A stretch of 64,000 nt of DNA from an uncultured Algibacter sp. (GTDB taxonomy: Bacteria > Bacteroidota > Bacteroidia > Flavobacteriales > Flavobacteriaceae), in assembly GCF_947487575.1 (NCBI RefSeq), contig NZ_CANKXG010000001.1, forward strand, positions 124,001 through 188,000, given 5' to 3'. Under the pieces are notes generated by a model, which saw only the letters and a program-made list of their open reading frames with translations, made no database searches and was not told the DNA's origin. A program made the translations under genes and the position numbers. This document shows, piece by piece, positions 36,385 to 45,652 of this stretch (position 1 is the stretch's first letter; the number at the start of each line of letters is the position of its first letter).

Positions 36385-37554
36385 ATGAAGAATCTATTTT
36401 CACTACTAATTATAACGCTACTACTTGCATCTTGCGGAGGAGACAAAAAACAATCTATCGAAGATGTTATAGCGACTGAAAACTTAGAAAAAATCAGATT
36501 AAAAAGAGGTGAAATTGTTGCTAAACAGCAAGAAATAACCGAGCAACTAAAGCAATTAGATGAAAAAATAGCTGTGTTGGATACAACCAAAAAAGTACCT
36601 CTAATCACAACTTTTACAGCCAAGTTGAATGTATTTAATCACTATTTAGAACTTCAAGGAAACGTAAGCACAAAAAACAATCTAGTTATTTTTCCAGAAT
36701 ATTCAGGGATTTTAACTCGTGTCTATGTTAAAGAAGGACAAAAAGTAACTAAAGGACAAACCTTAGCAAAAATTGATGATGGCGGAATGAGTCAACAATT
36801 GGCACAGATAGAAATTCAAGCAAGTTTAGCTAAAACCACTTTTGAGCGTCAAGAGCGTTTATGGAATCAAAAAATAGGTAGTGAAATTCAATTTTTACAA
36901 GCTAAATCAACTTATGAAGCGCAAGAGCAAGCTGTTAAGCAAATCAAACAACAAATAGGAAAAACAATAGTAAGAGCTCCTTTTACAGGTACTATTGATG
37001 ATATTATTACAGAACAAGGTAGTGTTGTTGGAGCTGGTCAATCACAACTGATACGCATTGTAAATTTACAAGACATGTATATTGAGACTAACGTCCCAGA
37101 ACGTTACATTTCTAATGTCACCAAAAACAAAGATGTTGAAGTTGAATTCCCTGTTTTAGGAAAAACGATAAATACCAAAGTAAGACAAGCTGGCAATTTT
37201 ATCAATCCTGCAAACCGAACATTTAAAGTTGAAATAGGAGTACCAAATAAAGACAGAAGCATAAAACCGAATCTTACCGCAAAGGTTAAAATAAACGATT
37301 ACACTAATGAGAAAGCACTTTTAATACCGCAAAGTATAATATCAGAAAATGCAAATGGAGAACAATATATTTATGTTGTTAACACCAAAAATGCAAATGG
37401 AGAAGGTGTTGCTGAGCGTGTTATTATAGAAACAGGAAAAACACAAGGCGATGTCATCGAAGTTTTAAAAGGTATTGAAAATGGAACTGAAATTATTCAG
37501 GAAGGTGCCAGAAGTGTAAAAAATGGACAAACTGTAAAAGTATTAGACGTATAA
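36385..37554 (+). CDS. RND efflux periplasmic adaptor
   Basis: Membrane-fusion protein of 389 residues. It has a lipobox (LLLASCGG), a coiled-coil region early in the chain, the split biotinyl/lipoyl-like domain (VYVKEGQKVTKGQTLAKIDDGG and GKTIVRAPFTGTIDDII) and a beta-barrel domain. It bridges the TolC and RND proteins. Confidence 0.92.
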   Translation: MKNLFSLLIITLLLASCGGDKKQSIEDVIATENLEKIRLKRGEIVAKQQEITEQLKQLDEKIAVLDTTKKVPLITTFTAKLNVFNHYLELQGNVSTKNNLVIFPEYSGILTRVYVKEGQKVTKGQTLAKIDDGGMSQQLAQIEIQASLAKTTFERQERLWNQKIGSEIQFLQAKSTYEAQEQAVKQIKQQIGKTIVRAPFTGTIDDIITEQGSVVGAGQSQLIRIVNLQDMYIETNVPERYISNVTKNKDVEVEFPVLGKTINTKVRQAGNFINPANRTFKVEIGVPNKDRSIKPNLTAKVKINDYTNEKALLIPQSIISENANGEQYIYVVNTKNANGEGVAERVIIETGKTQGDVIEVLKGIENGTEIIQEGARSVKNGQTVKVLDV

Positions 37555-37564
37555 ACCATCCATT

Positions 37565-40500
37565 ATGACTAAAAAGAAAAACAAAAAGAAAGTTGAAAAA
37601 GAGTTTGGTTTATCGTCATGGGCAATAAACAATAAAACCACTATGTATGTGGTTATGGCTGTTATGTTCTTCTTAGGTGTATCTGCTTTTTTTGAAATGC
37701 CTCGAGAAAATTTCCCAGAAATAAAAGAAACTAAAATTTATATAAGCTCACTATTTCCAGGAAATACAGCTGAAGATATTGAGAAATTAATTACCGATCC
37801 ATTAGAAGACAAACTAAAAACAGTTAGTGGTATGGTAGAAATTACTTCAACATCTCAAGAAGATTATTCTATGGTTATTGTTGAGTTTGATGAAGGTGTA
37901 ACCATTCCAGAGGCTAAACAATTAGTTAAAGACGAAATTGATTCTGAAACTTCTGGTGAGGACTGGCCTACATTTAATGGTGCTAAAGTTGAACCTAACG
38001 TTTTTGCTTTAAGTATGAGTGAAGAAATGCCAATTCTTAACATCAATATTTCTGGAGATTATACTGTAGAAAAACTAAAAGAGTTTGGCGAATATCTTCA
38101 AGATGAAATTGAAAACCTTAAGGAGATTAAGAAAGTTGATATTCGAGGCGTACAAGACAAAGAAGTAGAAGTTGCTGTAGATATTTATAAGATGATGGCG
38201 GCGCAGGTTAGCTACAGCGATATTATCAATGCTATAAACGGAGGTAATGTAACTATGTCTGCTGGAAATCTTATTTCTAGCGGACAAAGACGAACCATTA
38301 GAATTTTGGGCGAAATTGAAAAACCTTCAGAACTAGAAAACTTCGTTGTTAAATCTGAAAACAATAATCCTATTTATTTAAAAGATGTTGCAGAAGTTTC
38401 TTTTAAATCGAAAGACAGAACTACTTATGCTAGAGAATACGGCCATCGTGTTATAATGCTAGATATAAAAAAACGTGCAGGCAAAAATATGGTAGCAGCA
38501 GCAACCGAAATTTACGAAATAGTTGATAATGCAAAAGCCAATGTTTTTCCTTCAGATTTAACAGTCACTGTTGCTAATGATCAATCAAACAAAACCATCG
38601 GGCAAGTGGATGATTTGGTTAACAACATCATTTTTGGTGTTATATTAGTTGTAACTGTACTTATGTTCTTTTTAGGCTTTAAAAACGCTATTTTTGTTGG
38701 GTTTGCCATTCCAATGTCAATGTTTATGTCTTTAATGATATTAAACATGTTTGGCTATACACTTAACACAATGATTTTATTTGGTCTTATTATGGGACTA
38801 GGTATGCTTGTGGATAATGGTATTGTAGTAGTAGAAAATGTATATCGACTCATGGACCAAGAAGGTATGAGTCGAGTTGAAGCTGCAAAAAAAGGAATAA
38901 GTGAAATTGCATTTCCAATTATTATTTCCACAGCAACTACTGTAGCTGCTTTTATTCCGCTTGGTTTATGGCCAGGGGTTATGGGGGAATTTATGAAGTT
39001 ACTACCAATAACTTTGGCAACAGTTTTAGGCTCCTCATTATTTGTAGCTATCTTTTTTAATTCAGTTCTAGTTTCAGAGTTTATGAGTACTGAAGACAAA
39101 GATTTGCCACTTAAAAAAATTATTAAAAATTCAATTATAATAGGTTCAATTGGTATTCTAATTTTTGTTACTGGCGGTGAATACAGAGCTCTGGGCACAT
39201 TAATGATCTTTACAGTTATTATGCTCTGGGTATACAGATTGTTTTTACGTAAATGGGCAAATGCTTTTCAAAATAAAGTATTACCCAGATTAGAAAATTG
39301 GTATGAAGGTATTTTACGAGGTGCTTTATCTGGTAAAAAACCATACTGGTTAGTTGCTGGTACATTTGCATTACTAATTGCTTCATTTATGTCTTTTGGT
39401 GCATCTGTTGGTTCCCAACGAACAAAAATAGAGTTCTTTCCAGACAATAAACCTAATCAAATTATTGTCTATATAGAATATCCTCAGGGTACAGATATAG
39501 AAAAAACAAATGCCATTACTAAACAAATTGAAACAAAAGTATATACTACTTTAAACAGCTCAGAATATATGGATGGTGAGCACAATTTCTTGGTAGAAAG
39601 TGCTGTTTCGCAAGTAGGAGAAGGAGCAGGTAACCCTCAAACTGATGGTGGTTCTGCAGCAGAAATGCCACACAAAGGAAAAATTACAGCCTCAATGCGT
39701 GAGTATAAATACAGAAAAGGAGAGGATAGTGAGTTACTGCGTCAAAAAGTTCAAGAAGCATTAGTTGGTATTTATCCCGGCGTTTTAATTTCGGTTGAAA
39801 AGGATGCTGCCGGCCCACCCGCTGGAGCCCCAATTAATATTGAAATTGAAGGGAGCGATTATGGCGAGCTAATCGCTACCGCCGAAAAAATGCGTGATTT
39901 TATTAACACTAAAAATATTCCTGGGATTGATGAATTAAAAATTGATGTTAATAAAGATAAACCCGGAATGAAAGTTTTTGTTGACAGGGAAAAAGCTGGT
40001 GAATTAGGTGTTAGTGCATCTCAAGTCGGACAACAAATACGTAACTCTATTTTTGGTGCAAAAGCAGGTATATATAAAGAAGATGGGGAAGATTATGATA
40101 TATATGTACGTTTCAATAAAGAAAATAGATATAATACAAGTGCTATTTTCAATCAGAAAATCACATTTAGAGATATGGCTTCTGGACAAATTAAAGAAAT
40201 CCCTGTTTCTACATTAGCAAAGCAATCCAATAATTCTGGATTTAGTGCTATAAAACATAAAGATACTAAGCGTGTTGTAACTGTGTACTCTGCTTTATCT
40301 CCTGGTTTTACAGATGCAGGTGCTATTGTTAATCAGGTTCAGAATGAAATGAAAGCCTATAAAGGTTTACCACGCAATATTAAGATTGATTATACAGGAC
40401 AAATTGAAGAACAAAACAAACAAATGGCCTTTTTAATGGGAGCATTATTTACAGGTTTAGGTCTCATTTTCTTCATCCTTATTTTTCAATTTAATTCCAT

Positions 40501-41095
40501 TTCAAAACCAACAATCATTATGATTGCTATACTTTTAAGTTTAATAGGTGTTTTTGGTGGTTTAGTTATATCAGGCAATCCGTTTGTAATTATGATGACC
40601 ATGATGGGAATCATTTCCCTTGCAGGTATTGTTGTAAACAATGGAGTGGTATTGCTTGATTATGCGCAATTACTTATTGATAGAAAAAAACACGATTTAA
40701 ATTTAGAAGATAACGCATATCTAAGCAAAAACCATTTATTCGAAAGCATAGTAACTGCTGGTAAAGCACGTTTAAGACCTGTATTATTAACAGCAATTAC
40801 TACAATTTTAGGACTTATTCCGTTAGCCATTGGGTTTAATATTAACTTCTTTACTATGTTTAAAGAGTTTAATCCAAATATTTATATGGGAGGCGACAAT
40901 GTTATTTTCTGGGGACCTTTGGCTTGGACCGTTATTTACGGGCTTTTAGTAGCTACATTTTTAACCTTAATAGTAGTACCTATTTTATTCTACTTAGTAA
41001 CTAATTTCAAAATGTGGTTGTATAAAGATAGAGTTTCAATTCATGAAGAATTGATTGCTCAAGAAAATTTCAATATGGATAAACGCTTAGATTAA
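37565..41095 (+). CDS. RND efflux permease (AcrB/HAE1-like)
   Basis: Inner-membrane pump of 1176 residues with 12 predicted helices and two large periplasmic loops (about 50-350 and 610-940). The proton-relay segment is LIMGLGMLVDNGIVVVENVYRLMD around residues 410-430. It is longer than AcrB (1049), owing to a helical insertion after TM6 (SEFMSTEDKDLPLKK... with extra hydrophobic segments) that may be extra helices. A substrate is not evident. It ends the operon TetR-TolC-adaptor-pump. Confidence 0.92.
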   Translation: MTKKKNKKKVEKEFGLSSWAINNKTTMYVVMAVMFFLGVSAFFEMPRENFPEIKETKIYISSLFPGNTAEDIEKLITDPLEDKLKTVSGMVEITSTSQEDYSMVIVEFDEGVTIPEAKQLVKDEIDSETSGEDWPTFNGAKVEPNVFALSMSEEMPILNINISGDYTVEKLKEFGEYLQDEIENLKEIKKVDIRGVQDKEVEVAVDIYKMMAAQVSYSDIINAINGGNVTMSAGNLISSGQRRTIRILGEIEKPSELENFVVKSENNNPIYLKDVAEVSFKSKDRTTYAREYGHRVIMLDIKKRAGKNMVAAATEIYEIVDNAKANVFPSDLTVTVANDQSNKTIGQVDDLVNNIIFGVILVVTVLMFFLGFKNAIFVGFAIPMSMFMSLMILNMFGYTLNTMILFGLIMGLGMLVDNGIVVVENVYRLMDQEGMSRVEAAKKGISEIAFPIIISTATTVAAFIPLGLWPGVMGEFMKLLPITLATVLGSSLFVAIFFNSVLVSEFMSTEDKDLPLKKIIKNSIIIGSIGILIFVTGGEYRALGTLMIFTVIMLWVYRLFLRKWANAFQNKVLPRLENWYEGILRGALSGKKPYWLVAGTFALLIASFMSFGASVGSQRTKIEFFPDNKPNQIIVYIEYPQGTDIEKTNAITKQIETKVYTTLNSSEYMDGEHNFLVESAVSQVGEGAGNPQTDGGSAAEMPHKGKITASMREYKYRKGEDSELLRQKVQEALVGIYPGVLISVEKDAAGPPAGAPINIEIEGSDYGELIATAEKMRDFINTKNIPGIDELKIDVNKDKPGMKVFVDREKAGELGVSASQVGQQIRNSIFGAKAGIYKEDGEDYDIYVRFNKENRYNTSAIFNQKITFRDMASGQIKEIPVSTLAKQSNNSGFSAIKHKDTKRVVTVYSALSPGFTDAGAIVNQVQNEMKAYKGLPRNIKIDYTGQIEEQNKQMAFLMGALFTGLGLIFFILIFQFNSISKPTIIMIAILLSLIGVFGGLVISGNPFVIMMTMMGIISLAGIVVNNGVVLLDYAQLLIDRKKHDLNLEDNAYLSKNHLFESIVTAGKARLRPVLLTAITTILGLIPLAIGFNINFFTMFKEFNPNIYMGGDNVIFWGPLAWTVIYGLLVATFLTLIVVPILFYLVTNFKMWLYKDRVSIHEELIAQENFNMDKRLD

Positions 41096-41110
41096 TTTCT
41101 AAACAATGAA

Positions 41111-41142
41111 TTAAACAACTTGATTCAAGTTGTTTAAAAAAG
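41111..41142 (+). terminator. Hairpin after the efflux operon
   Basis: TTAAACAACTTGA and TCAAGTTGTTTAA form a perfect inverted repeat (41111-41137). It is followed by A rather than T, so termination here is uncertain. A stronger hairpin follows. Confidence 0.4.
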
Positions 41143-41184
41143 ATCCTTTTGTTCTTATTTCAAAAGAATTAGTTAATAGCGAAG

Positions 41185-41215
41185 AAAAGCCCCAACAATT
41201 GTTGGGGCTTTTTGA
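41185..41215 (+). terminator. Intrinsic terminator upstream of aspS
   Basis: AAAAGCCCCAACAA/TTGTTGGGGCTTTT, a GC-rich stem with a T-run, ends the RND operon and isolates aspS. Confidence 0.85.
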
Positions 41216-41236
41216 TTAATAATTCTAGAAGTTATG

Positions 41237-41244
41237 TAAATTTG
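41237..41244 (+). promoter_or_regulatory. aspS promoter -7 box
   Basis: TAAATTTG fits TAnnTTTG, 17 nt before the aspS start codon. Confidence 0.6.
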
Positions 41245-41261
41245 CACATCAAAATTTCACT

Positions 41262-43016
41262 ATGTACAGAAGTCATAATTGTGGCCAATTAAGAGTTGCA
41301 AATATAAATACAGAAGTTACCTTATCAGGTTGGGTTCAAAAATCTAGGGATAAAGGATTTATTGTTTGGGTAGATTTACGCGACCGTTACGGTATAACTC
41401 AATTAGTGTTTGATGAGGAACGTACGACTAAAACCTTAATAGAACAAGCTCAAAGTCTAGGTCGTGAGTTTGTTATTCAAGTAAAAGGAACTGTTATTGA
41501 GCGTGCATCAAAAAACCCAAATATACCCACTGGTGATATTGAGATTTTAGTTTCAGAATTAACCATTCTAAACGAAGCTAAATTACCGCCTTTTACTATT
41601 GAAGATAAAACAGACGGTGGTGAAGATTTAAGAATGAAATACCGTTACTTAGATATTCGTCGAAATCCTGTAAAAGAGAGTTTAATTTTTAGACATAAAG
41701 TGACTCAAGAAGTTAGAAATTATTTATCCAAAGAGGGTTTTATTGAAGTTGAAACACCTTATCTGATAAAATCGACCCCCGAAGGTGCTCGCGATTTTGT
41801 AGTCCCGTCAAGAATGAATGAGGGACAGTTTTATGCTTTACCACAATCACCTCAAACCTTCAAACAATTGTTGATGGTTGGTGGTATGGATAAATACTTC
41901 CAGATTGTAAAATGTTTTAGAGATGAAGATTTACGTGCCGATAGACAGCCAGAATTTACACAAATTGATTGTGAAATGTCATTTATCGAGCAAGAAGATA
42001 TTTTAAATGCGTTTGAAGGTTTAACACGCCATTTACTAAAAGAAGTAAACGGAGTTGAAGTTGAAAAATTCCCTAGAATCTTATACGATGATGCCATGCG
42101 CTTGTATGGAAACGACAAGCCAGACATTCGTTTTGGGATGGAGTTTGGTGAGTTAAATGAGGTTGCCCAACATAAAGATTTCAATGTATTTAATTCAGCA
42201 GAACTCGTAGTTGGTATTGCTGTTCCTGGAGGAAACACGTATACCAGAAAAGAGATTGATAAATTAATTAACTGGGTGAAACGTCCACAAGTAGGGGCAT
42301 TAGGTATGGTTTATTCCCGTTGTAATGATGATGGAACTTTTAAATCGTCTGTAGATAAATTCTACGATCAAGACGACTTAGCAAAATGGGCAGAGGTAAC
42401 AGGAGCAAAACCAGGTGATTTAATTTGTGTGCTTTCTGGCGATACAAATAAAGTGCGTGCACAACTAAGTGCTTTACGTATGGAATTAGCAGAACGTTTA
42501 GGTTTGCGTAAACCTAATGAGTTTGCTCCGCTTTGGGTGATGGATTTTCCATTATTAGAATGGGATGAAGAAACAGAACGTTATCATGCCATGCATCACC
42601 CATTTACATCACCAAAACCAGAGCAATTAGAATTATTAAAAACAGACCCAGGAGCTGTAAAAGCCAATGCTTATGATTTAGTTTTAAACGGAAATGAAAT
42701 TGGAGGTGGTTCTATCAGAATTCATGATGCAGCAACACAAGCATTAATGTTTGATTATTTAGGCTTTACCCCAGAAGAAGCTAAAGCACAATTTGGGTTC
42801 TTAATGGATGCCTTTCAATATGGCGCACCACCACACGGTGGTTTAGCTTTTGGATTGGATAGATTGGTTGCTATTTTAGGCGGACAAGAAACCATAAGAG
42901 ATTTTATTGCATTCCCAAAAAACAATTCTGGTCGAGATGTTATGATAGATGCTCCGGCTAAAATAGACGATGAACAATTAACAGAATTAAGTTTAAAACT
43001 TAATTTGAAATCATAA
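41262..43016 (+). CDS. aspS: Aspartyl-tRNA synthetase
   Basis: Class II synthetase of 584 residues. It has an N-terminal OB fold ([23 protein letters not shown]), the catalytic core with [42 protein letters not shown] split by the bacterial insertion domain, and motif 3 [15 protein letters not shown]. The length and order are typical of bacterial AspRS. Own promoter and terminator. Confidence 0.97.
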   Translation: MYRSHNCGQLRVANINTEVTLSGWVQKSRDKGFIVWVDLRDRYGITQLVFDEERTTKTLIEQAQSLGREFVIQVKGTVIERASKNPNIPTGDIEILVSELTILNEAKLPPFTIEDKTDGGEDLRMKYRYLDIRRNPVKESLIFRHKVTQEVRNYLSKEGFIEVETPYLIKSTPEGARDFVVPSRMNEGQFYALPQSPQTFKQLLMVGGMDKYFQIVKCFRDEDLRADRQPEFTQIDCEMSFIEQEDILNAFEGLTRHLLKEVNGVEVEKFPRILYDDAMRLYGNDKPDIRFGMEFGELNEVAQHKDFNVFNSAELVVGIAVPGGNTYTRKEIDKLINWVKRPQVGALGMVYSRCNDDGTFKSSVDKFYDQDDLAKWAEVTGAKPGDLICVLSGDTNKVRAQLSALRMELAERLGLRKPNEFAPLWVMDFPLLEWDEETERYHAMHHPFTSPKPEQLELLKTDPGAVKANAYDLVLNGNEIGGGSIRIHDAATQALMFDYLGFTPEEAKAQFGFLMDAFQYGAPPHGGLAFGLDRLVAILGGQETIRDFIAFPKNNSGRDVMIDAPAKIDDEQLTELSLKLNLKS

Positions 43017-43020
43017 AATT

Positions 43021-43047
43021 AAAATCCTGCTTTTGCAGGATTTTTTT
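43021..43047 (+). terminator. Intrinsic terminator after aspS
   Basis: AAAATCCTGC/GCAGGATTTT with a 4-nt loop and a T-run. Confidence 0.9.
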
Positions 43048-43060
43048 ATTAGTTTTATAC

Positions 43061-44845
43061 ATGCCTTCATACACTAAAAAACTGTTGCGCAAATTTCTAA
43101 TCTGGAAATACAAACATATTTCAGAGCGGCAGTTTGTTTATATACTTAGTGTTTTGGTAGGTTTTTTAGCAGGTATTGGAACCGTTACTTTAAAAAACCT
43201 TACACACTACATAGGGCATTTTTTTAGTCAATATATTTTTAAAGACTATCAAAGCACATTATATTTTGTATTGCCTATTATTGGGCTTTTGCTGGTATAT
43301 ATTATTAAACAAACTTGGTTAAAAAAACATATAGGTCATGGTATTTCAACAACTTTACATGCCATTTCCAAACTAAACGGTATCATCCCAAGATATAATA
43401 TATATGCAGCATTAATAACAGCACCACTAACGGCTGGCTTTGGTGGATCAGTTGGGTTACAAGGCCCCGCTGTTAGCGTAGGTTCTGCATTAGGTTCAAA
43501 TGCAGCGCGCCTTTTTCACATGAATACAAAAACGCGAATGCTTTTAATAGGCTGTGCTGCCGCAGGCGCAATGGCATCAATGTTTAAAGCCCCAATTGCA
43601 GCTATTGTATTCGCTATTGAAATTTTCAGTCTTGATATTGCTTTTACCTCATTAGTACCACTTTTATTAGCATCAGTTTCTGCTGTTGTTACATCATATA
43701 TGTTTTTAGGAACCGATGTATTATTACGTTTTGAGTTAACCGATAAATTTGTTGTTAACGACATTCCTTTTTATATTCTTTTAGCACTTGTTACAGGTTT
43801 AGCATCCGTATACTTTTCCAAAGTGTTTTTTGGCATTACAAACTTTTTTAAAAAATTTGAAAGTCGAGCCATACGATTATTAATAGGTGGCTTAGCCATT
43901 GGTACCATGTTATATTTTGTTCCACCTCTTTTTGGTGAGGGTTACGGTATTATGAATAATCTACTAAAAGGCGATCATTTATCTGCAATAGGCACCACAC
44001 CTTTTAATTTAGATTTATCAAACATTTGGATAGTTATAGGACTCTTATTAGGTATTGGTTTTTTTAAAGCCATAGCCATGACCACTACTTTCGGGGCAGG
44101 AGGTGTAGGTGGCGTATTCATTCCAACCTTAGTTATGGGAAATGTTTTAGGAAATGCATTTGCAAAAATCATTAATAATTTAGGTCTAGGATTTGACGTT
44201 TCAGAATCTAATTTTACATTAATTGGAATGACAGGTTTAATGGCGGGCGTATTACACGCACCTTTAACCGCCATTTTCCTAATTGCAGAAATAACAGGTG
44301 GTTATGAGCTTTTCTTACCACTTATGATTGTATCTACCATATCATTTGCTATTACAAAGTACTATATCTCCCACTCCATTTATACATTAAAATTAGCACA
44401 ACGCGGAGAGCTCATGACGCATGATAAAGACCAAAACGTTCTTATGGTTTTAGATATTGATAAAGTGATAGAAACTAATTTTATAATTTTAAAACCCGAA
44501 ATGAAACTGGGAGACATCCTAAAAAATGCAGTTGCTAAATCCTCCAGGAATCATTTTCCTGTAGTAAATGATAAACACGAGTTTTTAGGCGTAATCCGTT
44601 TAGACGACATAAGGCACATGATGTTCGACGCAAACCTATACAGTAAAGTAGAAGCCTCTAGCCTCATGCATGCTGATAGAGGGATTATAAACTATGATGA
44701 AGATAACATGACCGTAATCATGGATAAATTTAAATCAAGTGGCGCATGGAATTTACCAGTAATTAAAGACGGTAAATATTATGGTTACATTTCAAAATCC
44801 AAACTATTAACCGCATACAGACAGCAATTAATCAACTTTACATAG
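43061..44845 (+). CDS. ClC-family chloride channel/transporter with CBS domains
   Basis: A 594-residue membrane protein with a ClC core (about residues 30-430) and two CBS domains in the cytoplasmic tail (about 465-590). The selectivity region GGSVGLQGPAV differs from the usual G-x-E-G-P: residue 134 is Gln where the gating/proton-coupling Glu is expected. The later GVFIP motif (GGVGGVFIPTLVMG) is kept. The loss of the gating Glu suggests that it is a channel or uncoupled exchanger (inference). Confidence 0.9.
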   Translation: MPSYTKKLLRKFLIWKYKHISERQFVYILSVLVGFLAGIGTVTLKNLTHYIGHFFSQYIFKDYQSTLYFVLPIIGLLLVYIIKQTWLKKHIGHGISTTLHAISKLNGIIPRYNIYAALITAPLTAGFGGSVGLQGPAVSVGSALGSNAARLFHMNTKTRMLLIGCAAAGAMASMFKAPIAAIVFAIEIFSLDIAFTSLVPLLLASVSAVVTSYMFLGTDVLLRFELTDKFVVNDIPFYILLALVTGLASVYFSKVFFGITNFFKKFESRAIRLLIGGLAIGTMLYFVPPLFGEGYGIMNNLLKGDHLSAIGTTPFNLDLSNIWIVIGLLLGIGFFKAIAMTTTFGAGGVGGVFIPTLVMGNVLGNAFAKIINNLGLGFDVSESNFTLIGMTGLMAGVLHAPLTAIFLIAEITGGYELFLPLMIVSTISFAITKYYISHSIYTLKLAQRGELMTHDKDQNVLMVLDIDKVIETNFIILKPEMKLGDILKNAVAKSSRNHFPVVNDKHEFLGVIRLDDIRHMMFDANLYSKVEASSLMHADRGIINYDEDNMTVIMDKFKSSGAWNLPVIKDGKYYGYISKSKLLTAYRQQLINFT

Positions 44846-44856
44846 TAGTTTTAATT

Positions 44857-45093
44857 ATGAAATATATTATTCTCATATTAACAATCTCAGCCTTAGTAAG
44901 TATCATTTTAGGATTTACTTTAGATGTTAATTATTCTGAAAAACTCATTGGTTTCGGTGTATCTGGTCTATTTTTAGTAGTTTTCCCTTTGTACACATAT
45001 TATAGCTGGAAAGATAAAAACATGAAAGATTATATGCTCACAAAAGAAAATTTAGATAAAATGAGAGAGAATCAACGTTTAAAAAAGTATTAA
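44857..45093 (+). CDS. Small membrane protein downstream of the ClC gene
   Basis: A 78-residue protein with two hydrophobic helices (about 1-19, 28-49) and a charged C-terminal tail (MRENQRLKKY). It starts 11 nt after the ClC gene, so it is likely co-transcribed. No family is recognised. Confidence 0.7.
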   Translation: MKYIILILTISALVSIILGFTLDVNYSEKLIGFGVSGLFLVVFPLYTYYSWKDKNMKDYMLTKENLDKMRENQRLKKY

Positions 45094-45163
45094 TATTTGA
45101 GTGTACCCCTCTAAAAAAGGGGGCGGGAAAATTTGTTAAAGTCATTCCATTCTTTAAAATACA

Positions 45164-45613
45164 TCAATTCAAATTCCGCTTCTCAACAAAAAAAAGTTTC
45201 ATGAGTGCAGAAGCCTCATCTGCCATAATACCACCCTCAATCTTAGTTTTAGGGTGCAACTTCGTTTTCAAATTAATACAACCACGCTCTACATCTCTAG
45301 CACCATACACGATTTTAGAAATCTGACTCCAATACAAAGCTCCAGCACACATTTGGCAAGGTTCAAGCGTTACATATAACGTACATTTTTGAAGATACTT
45401 ACCACCTAAAAAATTAGCTGCGGCCGTAATAGCTTGCATTTCTGCATGTGCCGTAACATCAGTTAAGGTTTCTGTTAGGTTATGGCCGCGTGCAATAATT
45501 CTATTATCAATAGTAATAACAGCACCAACAGGTATTTCTCCTTTTTCAAAAGCAGCCTCAGCTTCCTGTAGCGCTTTCTTCATAAAATAAGAGTCATCAA
45601 AAGGTTCTATCAT
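45164..45613 (-). CDS. tadA: tRNA-specific adenosine deaminase family protein
   Basis: Zinc-dependent deaminase of 149 residues. HAEMQAI supplies the His and catalytic Glu and PCQMCAGALYWSQI the two Cys ligands, exactly the TadA/cytidine-deaminase-like pattern. TadA converts A34 to inosine in tRNA-Arg. A guanine deaminase-type nucleoside deaminase is a less likely alternative. Confidence 0.9.
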   Translation of the reverse strand: MIEPFDDSYFMKKALQEAEAAFEKGEIPVGAVITIDNRIIARGHNLTETLTDVTAHAEMQAITAAANFLGGKYLQKCTLYVTLEPCQMCAGALYWSQISKIVYGARDVERGCINLKTKLHPKTKIEGGIMADEASALMKLFFVEKRNLN

Positions 45614-45640
45614 AATAGCAAAAATACAAATTCATTCTTG

Positions 45641-45648
45641 TACTTTTG
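45641..45648 (+). promoter_or_regulatory. dxs promoter -7 box, probably leaderless
   Basis: TACTTTTG fits TAnnTTTG and ends 5 nt before the GTG chosen as dxs start, so transcription should begin at or next to the start codon. Confidence 0.55.
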
Positions 45649-45652
45649 CCCT

